A stretch of DNA of 64,000 bases from JBBQKG01 sp038326655. GTDB taxonomy: Bacteria; Actinomycetota; Thermoleophilia; Solirubrobacterales; JBBDJG01. This document shows, one piece after another, positions 34,267 to 42,557 of the stretch (the first letter of the stretch is position 1; every line of letters starts with the position of its first letter). The notes under the pieces are model-generated. The model did no database searches and was not told the origin of the DNA. It saw only the letters and a program-made list of their open reading frames with translations. The stretch covers positions 62,001-126,000 of the forward strand of contig JBBQKG010000003.1 of the NCBI GenBank assembly GCA_038326655.1, in the 5' to 3' direction. The translations under genes were made by a program, and so were the position numbers.

Positions 34267-34854
34267 ATGTCAAGTAAGTCGCAGCAATCCGAGGCGACCC
34301 GCCGCAAGCTCGTCCGCGTAGGGCGTGACCTGTTCGCCCGCCGGGGCTTTGCCGACGTTCCCACCGAGGAGCTGGTGCGCCGCGCGGGCGTCACCCGTGG
34401 AGCGCTCTATCACCACTTCCGCGACAAGCGAGACCTCTTCGCGGCGGTCGTGGAGGCGGTCGAGCAGGACGTGACCGAGCGCGTCGCGGAGGCGGCGCTG
34501 GCGGAGCGCGACCCCTGGGAGCAGCAGCGCGCCGCGATCGGCGCGTACCTCGACGTCTGCCTCGAGCCGGCCGTGCAGCGGATCGTGCTGGTCGACGCGC
34601 CGTCGGTGCTGGGCGTCGCGGCCTGGCGCGAGATCGAGGCCCGCTACGGCCTCGGCCTCGTGAGCGCCGGGCTCCAGAGCGTGATGGAGGCTGGCTACAT
34701 CGACGAGCAGCCGATCGAGCCGCTCGCGCACCTGCTGCTCGGCGCGCTCACCGAGGGCGGGCTGCTGATCGCGCGCGCCGAGGACCGCGGGGCCGCGCGG
34801 CGGGAGGTCGGCGACGGCCTGGACCGGATCCTGCAAGGGCTCCGGCGCTCCTAG
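34267..34854 (+). CDS. TetR family transcriptional regulator
   Basis: 195-residue TetR repressor. The N-terminal DNA-binding domain (TRRKLVRVGRDLFARRGFADVPTEELVRRAGVTRGALYHHFRDKRDLF) is canonical; the C-terminal ligand domain (about residues 75-195) is helical. It lies divergent to a PaaI thioesterase across a repeat-rich gap, so it probably controls that gene and itself. The ligand is unknown. Confidence 0.92.
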   Translation: MSSKSQQSEATRRKLVRVGRDLFARRGFADVPTEELVRRAGVTRGALYHHFRDKRDLFAAVVEAVEQDVTERVAEAALAERDPWEQQRAAIGAYLDVCLEPAVQRIVLVDAPSVLGVAAWREIEARYGLGLVSAGLQSVMEAGYIDEQPIEPLAHLLLGALTEGGLLIARAEDRGAARREVGDGLDRILQGLRRS

Positions 34855-34862
34855 GCGCGCCC

Positions 34863-35759
34863 CTACTCGTAGGTCTCCGGAATGCTCCCCCACACCCCGA
34901 CGTCGTGGCTCGGGATGATCACCGCGTCCGGGTTCTCGCGCCGGTAGAGCTGCACCTCTCGCAGGGAGCGACGCCAATTGTGCTCGTCGTCGAGAAACAG
35001 GCCGCGTCGCTCGTGCTCGAGCGTGTCGAGGGAGTAGATCGCGTCGCCGGCCAGCAGCGCCTCGCGGTCCTTCAGGCGCACGATCAGCGATTGATGCCCC
35101 GCCGAGTGCCCGGGCGTGTAGACCAGGCGGATCGATCCGTCGCCAAAGAGGTCGAACGAGTGCCCGAAGGTCGAGTAGGAGCTCGCCAGGCGGGTGTCGT
35201 AGACGACCTCGCGGTAGTCGACCGCGTGGGCGCCCTGCTTTTGCACGTAGCCCTTGAAGGTCGACCGCGGCCCGCTGAATGCCGCCCATTCGCCCTCGCC
35301 GAGCACGTAGGTCGCCTCGGTGAAGTCGGAGATTGCCGAGGCGTGGTCCATGTGCAGGTGCGTCATCAAGACGAGCTTGATGTCGCCCGGCGCGAGCCCT
35401 CGCTTGCGCAGTTGCGCGACGGCGGTCCGGTCGGGCTCGCTCTCGAACCGGTACAGGCGGCCGATCAGACCGCCCATGTTCTGCTTCGGGTCGACCGAGA
35501 CCGATGCGTGCAGCCCCGTATCGACCAGGATCGGCCCGGCCACGGGGTGCTCCAGCAGGAACACCGGCACGGGCGCCCTCAGCCATTCCTCGCGCGGCGA
35601 GCGCACGCTGCGGAGCGCCTTGAGCTTGCTTCCAGACATCGCCACCACATCCTCGGGCCCGAGGATGTGGCCCGTGTTGAGCGGGTGGACGCGCACGGTC
35701 GCGCCCTCCTGCCCGCCGGGCAGCGGTTGAGTCAGCCGGCTTGCCTCGGCGAGCGCCAT
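34863..35759 (-). CDS. MBL-fold hydrolase, N-acyl homoserine lactonase-like
   Basis: 298-residue metallo-beta-lactamase-fold protein. The dinuclear zinc motif is THLHMDHASAI; the further ligands appear in VYTPGHSAGHQSLIV, LLAGDAIY and IPSHD. PVPVFLLEHPVAGPILVDTGLH and the overall layout match the AiiA-like lactonase group. ATG 35759 has no Shine-Dalgarno sequence but lies 8 bases after TAGGGT, which overlaps the MaoC stop. Quorum-quenching is possible; a general lactonase role is equally likely. Confidence 0.8.
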   Translation of the reverse strand: MALAEASRLTQPLPGGQEGATVRVHPLNTGHILGPEDVVAMSGSKLKALRSVRSPREEWLRAPVPVFLLEHPVAGPILVDTGLHASVSVDPKQNMGGLIGRLYRFESEPDRTAVAQLRKRGLAPGDIKLVLMTHLHMDHASAISDFTEATYVLGEGEWAAFSGPRSTFKGYVQKQGAHAVDYREVVYDTRLASSYSTFGHSFDLFGDGSIRLVYTPGHSAGHQSLIVRLKDREALLAGDAIYSLDTLEHERRGLFLDDEHNWRRSLREVQLYRRENPDAVIIPSHDVGVWGSIPETYE

Positions 35760-35770
35760 GCGGCCCGACC

Positions 35771-36235
35771 CTAGTCGGCTCGTCTTTTGAGCACAACCTT
35801 GTTGATGGACTTCGCCACGGTCTCGTCGCGCTGGTTGAGAACCGTGTTGTGGAACGTCGCGAGACCGAGATGCTCGTCGCGCTCCTCCTTCTCCTTCAGC
35901 TCGACGTGCACGTGGATCGTGTCGCCGATCTTGGTCGGGAGGAAGAAGCGAACCTTCTCCATCCCGTAGAAGGCGACGATCGGCCCTGGCTGCATCGGCA
36001 CCAGGCCGGCCGCGTACGAGAGCACCAGCATCCCGTGCGCGATGCGCTCGCCGAACATCGTCTTCGACGCCCATTCGGCGTCGACGTGCAGCGGGTACGT
36101 GTCCCACGTGAGCGCGGCGAAGTTGACGATGTCCGCCTCCGTGATCGTGCGTCCCTTGGTCGTGAACGAGTCGCCCACCCCGATGTCGTCGAAGTAGCGG
36201 GCGAACAGGTCCGGTGCTGTGGTGTCGATCGTCAT
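35771..36235 (-). CDS. MaoC family dehydratase
   Basis: 154-residue hotdog hydratase. TWDTYPLHVDAEWA carries the Asp/His pair and GERIAHGMLVLSYAAGL the hydratase-2 helix. The start overlaps the RidA stop by 4 bases (ATGA), so the two are translationally coupled. The protein likely hydrates an enoyl-CoA with R stereochemistry. It differs from the 965-1432 paralogue in its N-terminal TKGRTITEADIVNFAAL start, which suggests a different substrate. Confidence 0.9.
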   Translation of the reverse strand: MTIDTTAPDLFARYFDDIGVGDSFTTKGRTITEADIVNFAALTWDTYPLHVDAEWASKTMFGERIAHGMLVLSYAAGLVPMQPGPIVAFYGMEKVRFFLPTKIGDTIHVHVELKEKEERDEHLGLATFHNTVLNQRDETVAKSINKVVLKRRAD

Positions 36236-36705
36236 GAAACCTCCACTATCGCTTCTACCTCCACGGACATGTCGAATGGCAGCTCGGCCGCCCCGATCGC
36301 GGAGCGGGCGTGCCGCCCCGGCTCGCCCCAGAGCTCGAAGACGAGGTCACTGAACCCGTTGATCACGGCCGGCGTCACGTTGAATCCCGGGGCACAGTTG
36401 ACGAAGCCGAGCGCCTTCACCCACCCGCTCACGCGGTCGAGGTCGCCGAGCTCCTGCTTCAGCGAGGTGAGCATTGCAAGCCCGGTGTGGCGCGCGGCTT
36501 CGTAAGCCTGCTCCACCGTCACCCCGGCTCCCACCTTGCCCTGCATGAGCACGTCGTTGCCGTCGAGCGGTCCGTGACCGGACACGTATGCATGCCCGCC
36601 ACTCACCCGCACCCAGGAGAACTTCAGCTCGAGCCCGGGCGGCGGGACGAACGGGCGCGGCAGTGACAGGCCGAGCTCCTTGAGTCGCTCCTCGATCCGG
36701 GCCAA
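36232..36705 (-). CDS. RidA/YjgF family protein
   Basis: 157-residue Rid-family protein, longer than the 130-residue archetype. GRHARSAIGAAELPFDMSVEVEAIVEV contains the arginine that binds the carboxylate of imine/enamine intermediates. The N-terminal about 20 residues are an addition. The TTG start lies 9 bases after TAGACT. Located between a nitronate monooxygenase (12 bases upstream) and a MaoC gene (4-base overlap), it may handle a reactive imine or keto intermediate of the same pathway. Confidence 0.85.
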   Translation of the reverse strand: MARIEERLKELGLSLPRPFVPPPGLELKFSWVRVSGGHAYVSGHGPLDGNDVLMQGKVGAGVTVEQAYEAARHTGLAMLTSLKQELGDLDRVSGWVKALGFVNCAPGFNVTPAVINGFSDLVFELWGEPGRHARSAIGAAELPFDMSVEVEAIVEVS

Positions 36706-36717
36706 GGCGGACGTAGT

Positions 36718-37674
36718 CTATGCCCAGCGCTTGAGCAGCCGCTCGGCGCCCTCGGCGAGCTCGCGCACGATCGACTCGGCCGGCTGGAGGCGCTGGACAG
36801 CGGCCACCGACTGGCCGGCGTACATCGCCATCGCGTCGATCCTGCCGCTCGCGTGCCGCCCGGGCGACGGCGGTGAGAGCCTCACCACGGGCGTCCGCTC
36901 GCCGGCGTGCTCGTTCTCACCCACGATCTCGTCCTCGATCGCCTCGGCTGCGGCCACACACGAGCGCAGCACGCGGTGGGGCGCGTTCGGCCACATCACC
37001 GAGAACGCCTCGGTGAGCACGGTGTCTCCAGGCCCTGCCTCGATCAGCGCGTCGGCATACGACGGGTGGATGTCGGCCTCCTCCGCGGCGAGGAAGCGCG
37101 TCCCCACGCGCACCGCGTCGGCGCCGGCCGCGATTGCCGCCGCCATGCCGCGCGCCGTGCCAATCCCGCCCGCCGCCACGACCGGCACGTCGACAACGTC
37201 GAGCACCTCGTCGAGCAGCGGCAGCAATGCGGTCGTGCCGCGCACGTGGCCGCCGGCCTCGACCCCCTGCGCGATCACGAAGTCGCAGCCGGCATCGGCG
37301 GCCGCCTTTGCCTCGCCCCCGCTGCCGACCTGCCAGGCCGCCAGCGCACCGGCGCTGCGCACCGATTTCACCAGTTCCGGGTCGGGGTCGCCGTAGAAGA
37401 ACTCCACCACCCGCGCGTGTCCCGCGACCCCCTCGACCGCCTCGCGGTCGAGGAACGGCATCAAGAAGTTCACCCCGATCGAGCCGCCGCCGTCGGCAAT
37501 CGTGGCGTCCAGCTCCTCTGCCAGTGCCGCTGCCGGCTGCATCACGCCGCCGAGCATGCCGAGTCCGCCAGCGCCGCCGACCGCTGCGGCGAGCTCGCGG
37601 CGTGCGTTCCCCATGCCGGCCTGTTGCAACGGCACGGCGCAGCCGACGAGCGCGGTGAACCGGGTTTGGAGCAT
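36718..37674 (-). CDS. Nitronate monooxygenase-like FMN protein
   Basis: 318-residue TIM-barrel flavoprotein of the NMO/2-nitropropane dioxygenase family. VIAQGVEAGGHVRG contains the catalytic His, PVVAAGGIGTARGMAAAIAAGADAVRVGTRFLA is the FMN phosphate loop, and GCAVPLQQAGMGN is the N-terminal strand. It oxidises alkyl nitronates with O2. Relatives also act as enoyl reductase-like enzymes. It lies 13 bases after an SDR gene and 12 before RidA in a minus-strand operon ending with MaoC. Confidence 0.87.
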   Translation of the reverse strand: MLQTRFTALVGCAVPLQQAGMGNARRELAAAVGGAGGLGMLGGVMQPAAALAEELDATIADGGGSIGVNFLMPFLDREAVEGVAGHARVVEFFYGDPDPELVKSVRSAGALAAWQVGSGGEAKAAADAGCDFVIAQGVEAGGHVRGTTALLPLLDEVLDVVDVPVVAAGGIGTARGMAAAIAAGADAVRVGTRFLAAEEADIHPSYADALIEAGPGDTVLTEAFSVMWPNAPHRVLRSCVAAAEAIEDEIVGENEHAGERTPVVRLSPPSPGRHASGRIDAMAMYAGQSVAAVQRLQPAESIVRELAEGAERLLKRWA

Positions 37675-37687
37675 CGCGAGCGCCGGG

Positions 37688-38521
37688 TCAGCAGTACATG
37701 CCGCCGAACTGGCCTCCGGTCACGTTCACGATCTGGCCGTGAATGTAGTTGGCGAGTGGCGATGCGAGGAACAGCACCGGGCCCGCGGCCTCCTCCGGCT
37801 GGGCGGGGCGCCCGATCGGGATGATCATCGAGGCCATCTGGCGCATCTGCTCCGGCACGCCGATCGAGACGTCCTGCCCGCCCTCGCCGGCCTTGATCGT
37901 TTCGCCCTTCTCCTTGGCCTGGGTGAGGCGGGTCTCGACGAACCCGAAGGCGACCGCGTTCACGTTGATCTTGAATTGGCCCCACTCCTTCGCGAGCGTC
38001 TTCGTGAGGCCGGTGACCGCGGCCTTGCCGGAGGAGTAGTTCACCTGGCCGGCGTTGCCCATCGTGCCGGAGACCGAGGTGATGTTGATGATCTTGCGGA
38101 AGACCTCCTCGCCGCGGTCGCGCTCCGCCTTCGCCGGGTCACGCATGTGAGGCGCGACCGCACGGCACATCCGGAACGGCACCACCACGTGGATGTCGAG
38201 CATCGCCTGGAACTGCTCGTCGCTCATCCGGTGCGCCACGCCGTCCCAGGTGTAGCCGGCGTTGTTGACGAGGATGTCGACCTTTCCGAAGGCGTCCACG
38301 GTCTTCTGGACGACGTCGTCGCAGGAGCCCGGCTTGGTCAGGTCCCCGGCGACCGCGATCGTCTCGCCCTCGACCTCGCCCGCGGCCTGCTCGGCGATGT
38401 CGCCGTCGATGTCGTTGATCGTGACCTGTGCGCCCTCGGCGGCGAACAGCTCCGCGGTGGCGCGCCCGATCCCGCGCGCCGAGCCGGTGATGATCGCCGT
38501 CTTGCCGTCAAGTAGTCCCAT
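37688..38521 (-). CDS. SDR family 3-hydroxyacyl dehydrogenase/ketoacyl reductase
   Basis: 277-residue SDR. TAIITGSARGIGRATAELF binds NAD(P), LVNNAGYTWD follows strand 4, and the active site is Ser in NITSVSGTMG with NYSSGKAAV. A long insertion (about residues 195-225, TRLTQAKEKGETIKAGEGG) precedes the C-terminal FLASPLANYIHGQIVNVTGG. It is the first gene of the SDR-NMO-RidA-MaoC-lactonase minus-strand run. It is divergent from the aldehyde dehydrogenase. The ATG follows AGGAG at a longish distance (10 bases). Confidence 0.9.
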   Translation of the reverse strand: MGLLDGKTAIITGSARGIGRATAELFAAEGAQVTINDIDGDIAEQAAGEVEGETIAVAGDLTKPGSCDDVVQKTVDAFGKVDILVNNAGYTWDGVAHRMSDEQFQAMLDIHVVVPFRMCRAVAPHMRDPAKAERDRGEEVFRKIINITSVSGTMGNAGQVNYSSGKAAVTGLTKTLAKEWGQFKINVNAVAFGFVETRLTQAKEKGETIKAGEGGQDVSIGVPEQMRQMASMIIPIGRPAQPEEAAGPVLFLASPLANYIHGQIVNVTGGQFGGMYC

Positions 38522-38640
38522 TCGTGCGTGCTCCTATCGGTCAGCGGTACGTAGCCGCGGGAGCCTATCGAGCGTAGACTCAAGCTCCGGTACGCGAGAG
38601 CACCCGACGAAGTCGAGGAAGTCACAGAGGGAGGCTGGAG

Positions 38641-40194
38641 ATGTCCGCACTGGAGAATCCCGAGGTCGCAATCGAGGCGAACGGCGCGTCCGCCGCCGCC
38701 AGGGGGCGCATCGCGGTCGAGAACCCCGCGACCGGCGAGATCGTCGGCCATGTCGACGACATGGACGCCGCGACGGTCGCGGCGATCGTCGACCGTGCCC
38801 GTGCCGCGCAGCCGGACTGGGAGGCGCTCGGGTTCGAGGGACGCGCGGCCAAGCTGCGCGAGCTGCGGACCTGGCTCGTCACGAACCGCAAGCGGGTGAT
38901 CGACGTGCTCGTCGCCGAGGGTGGGAAGACGCCCGAGGACGCGATGCTCTCCGACCTCTGGTATGTGTGCGACGGCCTTGGCTTTTGGGGCCGCAAGGCC
39001 GCGAAGTACCTCGCGGATGAACGCGTCAGGACGCACTCGCCGCTCCTGCTCGGCAAGAAGGTGCTCGTTCGCTACCGGCCGGTCGGCGTGGTCGGCGTGA
39101 TCGGTCCCTGGAACTACCCGCTGACGAACACGTTCGGCGACGTGATCCCCGCACTCATGGCCGGCAACTCCGTCGTGATGAAGCCGAGCGAGATCACTCC
39201 GCTCACGAGCCTGCTGCTGGCCGAGGGTGCCGAGACGGTCGGGTTCCCGGCCGACGTCCTCTCCGTCGCGACCGGCGCGGGCCAGACGGGTGCCGCGCTC
39301 GTCGACAAGGTCGACATGATCATGTTCACGGGCTCGACCCGCACCGGCAAGAAGATCATGGCCCAGGCAGCTGAGCGTCTGATCCCCGTGTCGCTGGAGC
39401 TGGGCGGCAAGGACCCGATGATCGTGCTGGACGACGCCGACCTCGAGCGGGCGGCAAACATGGCCGTCCAGTGGGCGATGTCGAACAGCGGTCAGATCTG
39501 CATGGCGGTCGAGCGCGTGTACGTCGAGGAGCACGTCTATGACGAGTTCGTCTCGTCGGTCGTCGAGAAGGTCTCGCGCCTCCGGCAGGGGCCACCCGGC
39601 GAGCCCGGCACCGTCGACGTGGGCGCGATGACGTTTCCGCCGCAGATCGAAATCGTCGACCGCCACGTGCGCGACGCGGTCGACAAAGGCGCAAAGGTCC
39701 TGGTCGGCGGCAAGCGGGCCCCCGGCCCGGGGCGCTTCTACGAGCCCACCGTGCTCACAGGCGTGGACCACACGATGGAGGTCATGCGCGACGAGACCTT
39801 CGGCCCGGTGCTCCCGATCATGAAGGTCCGCGACGCCGAGGAGGCGGTCCAGCTCGCGAACGACACGCACTACGGCCTGAACTCGAGCGTTTTCACGCGG
39901 GACCTCGAGAAGGGCGAGCGCATCGCTCGCCGGCTCGAGGCCGGCAACGCATGCGTGAACGACGCGCTCATGAACTACCTCGCCCAAGAGGCGCCCTTCG
40001 GCGGCACGAACGAGTCTGGCCTGGGCGTGCGGCACGGGCCGCAGGGGATCCGCAAGTACTGCTCCCAGCAGACGATCCTGATCACCCGCTTCGGCCCCAA
40101 GCGGGAGCCCACGATGTTCCCCAACAAGCGCCTGACCTCCAAGGTGCTCGAGCGGCTGATGGTGCTGATGTGGGGCCGGGGCCGGCGCCGCTAG
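38641..40194 (+). CDS. Aldehyde dehydrogenase
   Basis: 517-residue NAD(P)-dependent aldehyde dehydrogenase. Glu253 (LELGGKDPMIV) and the nucleophile Cys287 (NSGQICMAVERVYV) are in place. VGVIGPWNYPLTN is the nucleotide-binding start. The C-terminal tail (about residues 487-517, KRLTSKVLERLMVLMWGRGRRR end) is amphipathic and basic, as in membrane-linked fatty aldehyde dehydrogenases. That hints at long-chain aldehydes, in keeping with the acyl reductase at 45-46 kb. A strong Shine-Dalgarno sequence (GGGAGG) precedes the ATG. Confidence 0.92.
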   Translation: MSALENPEVAIEANGASAAARGRIAVENPATGEIVGHVDDMDAATVAAIVDRARAAQPDWEALGFEGRAAKLRELRTWLVTNRKRVIDVLVAEGGKTPEDAMLSDLWYVCDGLGFWGRKAAKYLADERVRTHSPLLLGKKVLVRYRPVGVVGVIGPWNYPLTNTFGDVIPALMAGNSVVMKPSEITPLTSLLLAEGAETVGFPADVLSVATGAGQTGAALVDKVDMIMFTGSTRTGKKIMAQAAERLIPVSLELGGKDPMIVLDDADLERAANMAVQWAMSNSGQICMAVERVYVEEHVYDEFVSSVVEKVSRLRQGPPGEPGTVDVGAMTFPPQIEIVDRHVRDAVDKGAKVLVGGKRAPGPGRFYEPTVLTGVDHTMEVMRDETFGPVLPIMKVRDAEEAVQLANDTHYGLNSSVFTRDLEKGERIARRLEAGNACVNDALMNYLAQEAPFGGTNESGLGVRHGPQGIRKYCSQQTILITRFGPKREPTMFPNKRLTSKVLERLMVLMWGRGRRR

Positions 40195-40273
40195 GCACCG
40201 GGCAGGCAACGCTTACCTACACCCGCCGTCGCTATCCTCGGACCGTGCCTCCCGCCCTGCGGCACGGTCCCTG

Positions 40274-41164
40274 ATGGGTGGCCGGCCTCGCCTCTTCGTG
40301 CCTCTGGCTTTGACCCTCGCAGCGATCGCGCTGTGCCTCGCGCTCGTCAAGAGCCCGTTCTCCGAGTCCGACGGCAGCACGGCGGGCAAGGCGTTCGTCG
40401 GGTCGGACTCGCGCAAGAGCGTGGTCGTGTGGGCGGTCGGCGACGGCCCGGACGGCGGTCCAAATGCGCGCACGGTCGCACGCCTGATCGCACGCTCGCA
40501 ACCGGATCGAGTGCTGTACTTGGGCGACGTCTACGAGCGCGGCACGATGAACGATTTTGAGCGCAACTTCGAGCCGATCTACGGCAAGATCGCGAGCCGT
40601 ATCGCGCCCACGCCGGGCAATCACGACTGGCCGCTGCATTCGGGCGGCTACGACCCGTACTGGCAGAAGCAGCGTGGCGCGCCGGTCGCGTACTACTACT
40701 CGTTCAGGTCCGGCGGCTGGCAGCTGATCAGCCTCAACTCGGAGATCGACCACGACTCGGGGTCGGCCCAGGTGGCCTGGCTTCGGTCGAAGGCGACCGC
40801 CAAGGGCAACTGCGGCATCGCGTTCTGGCACCGGCCGCGCTACAGCGCGGGGGACCACCACGGCGACGACCCGAGCATGCAGCCCTTCTGGGACGCGCTC
40901 GTCGGTCACGCCACGATCGTCCTGAACGGACACGAGCACGACATGCAGCGCTTCAAGCCCCGGCACGGAATCACGGAGTTCGTCTCCGGTGCCGGCGGGC
41001 ACGTGCGCTACGGCGTCTACCGGCGGCGCGACCTGGCGTTCGCCGACAGCGCCCGTTTCGGCGCGCTGCGGCTCCAGCTCACTCCCGGTGCCGCCTGGTA
41101 TCGCTTCGTCTCGACCAGCGGCAAGACGCTCGACTCCGGGACGGTGCGCTGCAGGACGGGCTAG
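40274..41164 (+). CDS. Exported metallophosphoesterase
   Basis: 296-residue calcineurin-like phosphoesterase with an N-terminal signal or anchor (LFVPLALTLAAIALCLALV). The metal-binding motifs are present: AVGDG (in place of GDxH), LYLGDVYERG, PTPGNHDW, FWHRPRYSAGDHH and LNGHEHDMQRF. The layout is purple-acid-phosphatase-like. It acts outside the membrane on phosphate esters. Substrate unknown. The gene is tandem after the aldehyde dehydrogenase, with a TATCCT hexamer upstream. Confidence 0.88.
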   Translation: MGGRPRLFVPLALTLAAIALCLALVKSPFSESDGSTAGKAFVGSDSRKSVVVWAVGDGPDGGPNARTVARLIARSQPDRVLYLGDVYERGTMNDFERNFEPIYGKIASRIAPTPGNHDWPLHSGGYDPYWQKQRGAPVAYYYSFRSGGWQLISLNSEIDHDSGSAQVAWLRSKATAKGNCGIAFWHRPRYSAGDHHGDDPSMQPFWDALVGHATIVLNGHEHDMQRFKPRHGITEFVSGAGGHVRYGVYRRRDLAFADSARFGALRLQLTPGAAWYRFVSTSGKTLDSGTVRCRTG

Positions 41165-41182
41165 CGCGAGCCCGTGAGGATG

Positions 41183-41791
41183 TCAGCCGCCCAGCGTGAG
41201 GGCGCCGAGCTGGGCGCCGAGCTGACCCACCGACACGGGGCCGCCGGAGCTGGTGAGGCCGAGCTTGACCGTGTGATGGCCACGGCTGAGGCGCTTCGTG
41301 AGCCCGTAGAGCGTGTAGAAGCTGTAGCCGTCGCTGGCCTGGCCGTTGGCCTGCAACCGCATCCCGGTCGATGGCACGGCCTTGTTGTCGACGTACACGC
41401 CCCACTGGGCCGCGCAGGCGCTCCCCCCGCAGGTGAGGAAGACGTCGCGGACGGTCCCGAGCACGAAAGTCCTGCCGCTCTGCTTGAGACGGAGGTTGAC
41501 CGACTTGATCACGGTGCCCGGTGTCGGGGGCGGATTGAGGTCGGCCGCGCGCACGCCGCCCAGGACGGGAAGCTCTCCCCGCCGGAAGACACTCGCCGTG
41601 AGCGAATGGTGCTTGACCTTCGTGGCCGTCACGGCACCGTGGCGAAGCTCGCCCGCGCCGATGCTGTTCTTGGGCACCGACAGCGCGTAGGCGCCTCCGC
41701 TCAGCGCGACAAAGAGTGCGACGCTCGACATCAGGTTGGCGTAGGTCAGCCTTGACCGCAGCCTTGATGGCGCTTCGCGAACCAAGCTCAT
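41183..41791 (-). CDS. Secreted/anchored protein with Thermoleophilia-type leader
   Basis: 202 residues. The N-terminus (RSRLTYANLMSSVALFVALSGGAYA) is a signal or anchor followed by a short GAVTATKVK repeat-like segment. I recognise this leader from many exported proteins of Solirubrobacterales and relatives. The remainder (VIKSVNLRLKQSGRTFVLGTVRDVFLTC, HHTVKLGLTSSGGPV) looks like a small beta-sandwich with two cysteines. No catalytic motif is visible. Function unknown, probably surface-exposed. Confidence 0.7.
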   Translation of the reverse strand: MSLVREAPSRLRSRLTYANLMSSVALFVALSGGAYALSVPKNSIGAGELRHGAVTATKVKHHSLTASVFRRGELPVLGGVRAADLNPPPTPGTVIKSVNLRLKQSGRTFVLGTVRDVFLTCGGSACAAQWGVYVDNKAVPSTGMRLQANGQASDGYSFYTLYGLTKRLSRGHHTVKLGLTSSGGPVSVGQLGAQLGALTLGG

Positions 41792-41859
41792 AGAGGCGTT
41801 ATCGGATCGGATCGCGAAGCCTTGAGCGTTTCGGCGTAAGGAATCCGACCTGCCCGGCT

Positions 41860-41873
41860 GAGACGATCGTCTC
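41860..41873. promoter_or_regulatory. Perfect 14-bp palindrome in divergent gap
   Basis: GAGACGATCGTCTC, a perfect palindrome in the 104-base gap between the divergent genes at 41791 and 41896. CACCTATTAGG follows, with a -10-like TATTAG. It may be a regulator site; no regulator gene is adjacent. Confidence 0.4.
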
Positions 41874-41895
41874 CACCTATTAGGGAGGTTTCTCG

Positions 41896-42537
41896 ATGCG
41901 CGGTGACAGTTTCGAGCGGTTCGCGCCGCTCACCGGCGTGGCATTCGTCGTGATCGTCCTGATCGGCTTCATCGTCGGGGGCGACACCCCGGGCGCCCAT
42001 GCCTCGGCCGCGAAGGCGGACTCCTTCTACGACAAGCACCACGACGTGCAGACGATCGCGGCATTCGTGGTCGCGCTCGGCGCGGCGTTCCTGCCGTTCT
42101 TCGCCAGCTCACTGAAGCGCGCGCTGGACTGGTCGGGCGGAACGGGCCGGCTCGCCAACGCCGCGTTTGCCGGCGGCGTGATCGCGACGACCGGATTCCT
42201 CGTCCTGTCCACGATCCACCTCGCGCTGGCCGACGCCGCCGGCAAGACCAGCCCGCAGGTGACGCAGGCGCTGAACGTGCTCGACAACAACGACTTCATC
42301 CCGATGGCGGCCGGCCTCGGCGTGCTGCTGATCGCCAGCGGCCTCGCGATCGTGCGTTACCGCGCCTTGCCCGGGTGGCTGGGATGGGCGGCCCTGGTGG
42401 TCGGGATCCTGATCTTCACCCCGGCCGGGTTCATCGCCTTTCTCCTGAGCGGGATCTGGATCCTGGTCACGAGCGTCGTGCTGTTCCGGCGCGCCGGCGC
42501 CGCGCCGCCGGGAGATGCCGGGTCGCTGCCTGCGTAG
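41896..42537 (+). CDS. DUF4386-like membrane protein
   Basis: 213-residue protein with about six hydrophobic helices (LTGVAFVVIVLIGFIVGG; IAAFVVALGAAFLPFFA; AFAGGVIATTGFLVLSTI; MAAGLGVLLIASGLAIV; WLGWAALVVGILIF; IAFLLSGIWILVTSVVLF). The Shine-Dalgarno sequence GGGAGG precedes the ATG. Similar proteins are common in actinobacteria but uncharacterised; the DUF4386 label is tentative. The ligase gene follows after 20 bases. Confidence 0.7.
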   Translation: MRGDSFERFAPLTGVAFVVIVLIGFIVGGDTPGAHASAAKADSFYDKHHDVQTIAAFVVALGAAFLPFFASSLKRALDWSGGTGRLANAAFAGGVIATTGFLVLSTIHLALADAAGKTSPQVTQALNVLDNNDFIPMAAGLGVLLIASGLAIVRYRALPGWLGWAALVVGILIFTPAGFIAFLLSGIWILVTSVVLFRRAGAAPPGDAGSLPA

Positions 42538-42543
42538 TCGGCA

Positions 42544-42549
42544 TACGAT
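42544..42549 (+). promoter_or_regulatory. -10-like TACGAT before acyl-CoA ligase
   Basis: TACGAT, 8 bases before the ATG at 42558. An AGGAG sits within those 8 bases, so both leaderless and Shine-Dalgarno initiation are possible. Confidence 0.35.
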
Positions 42550-42557
42550 AGGAGCCG

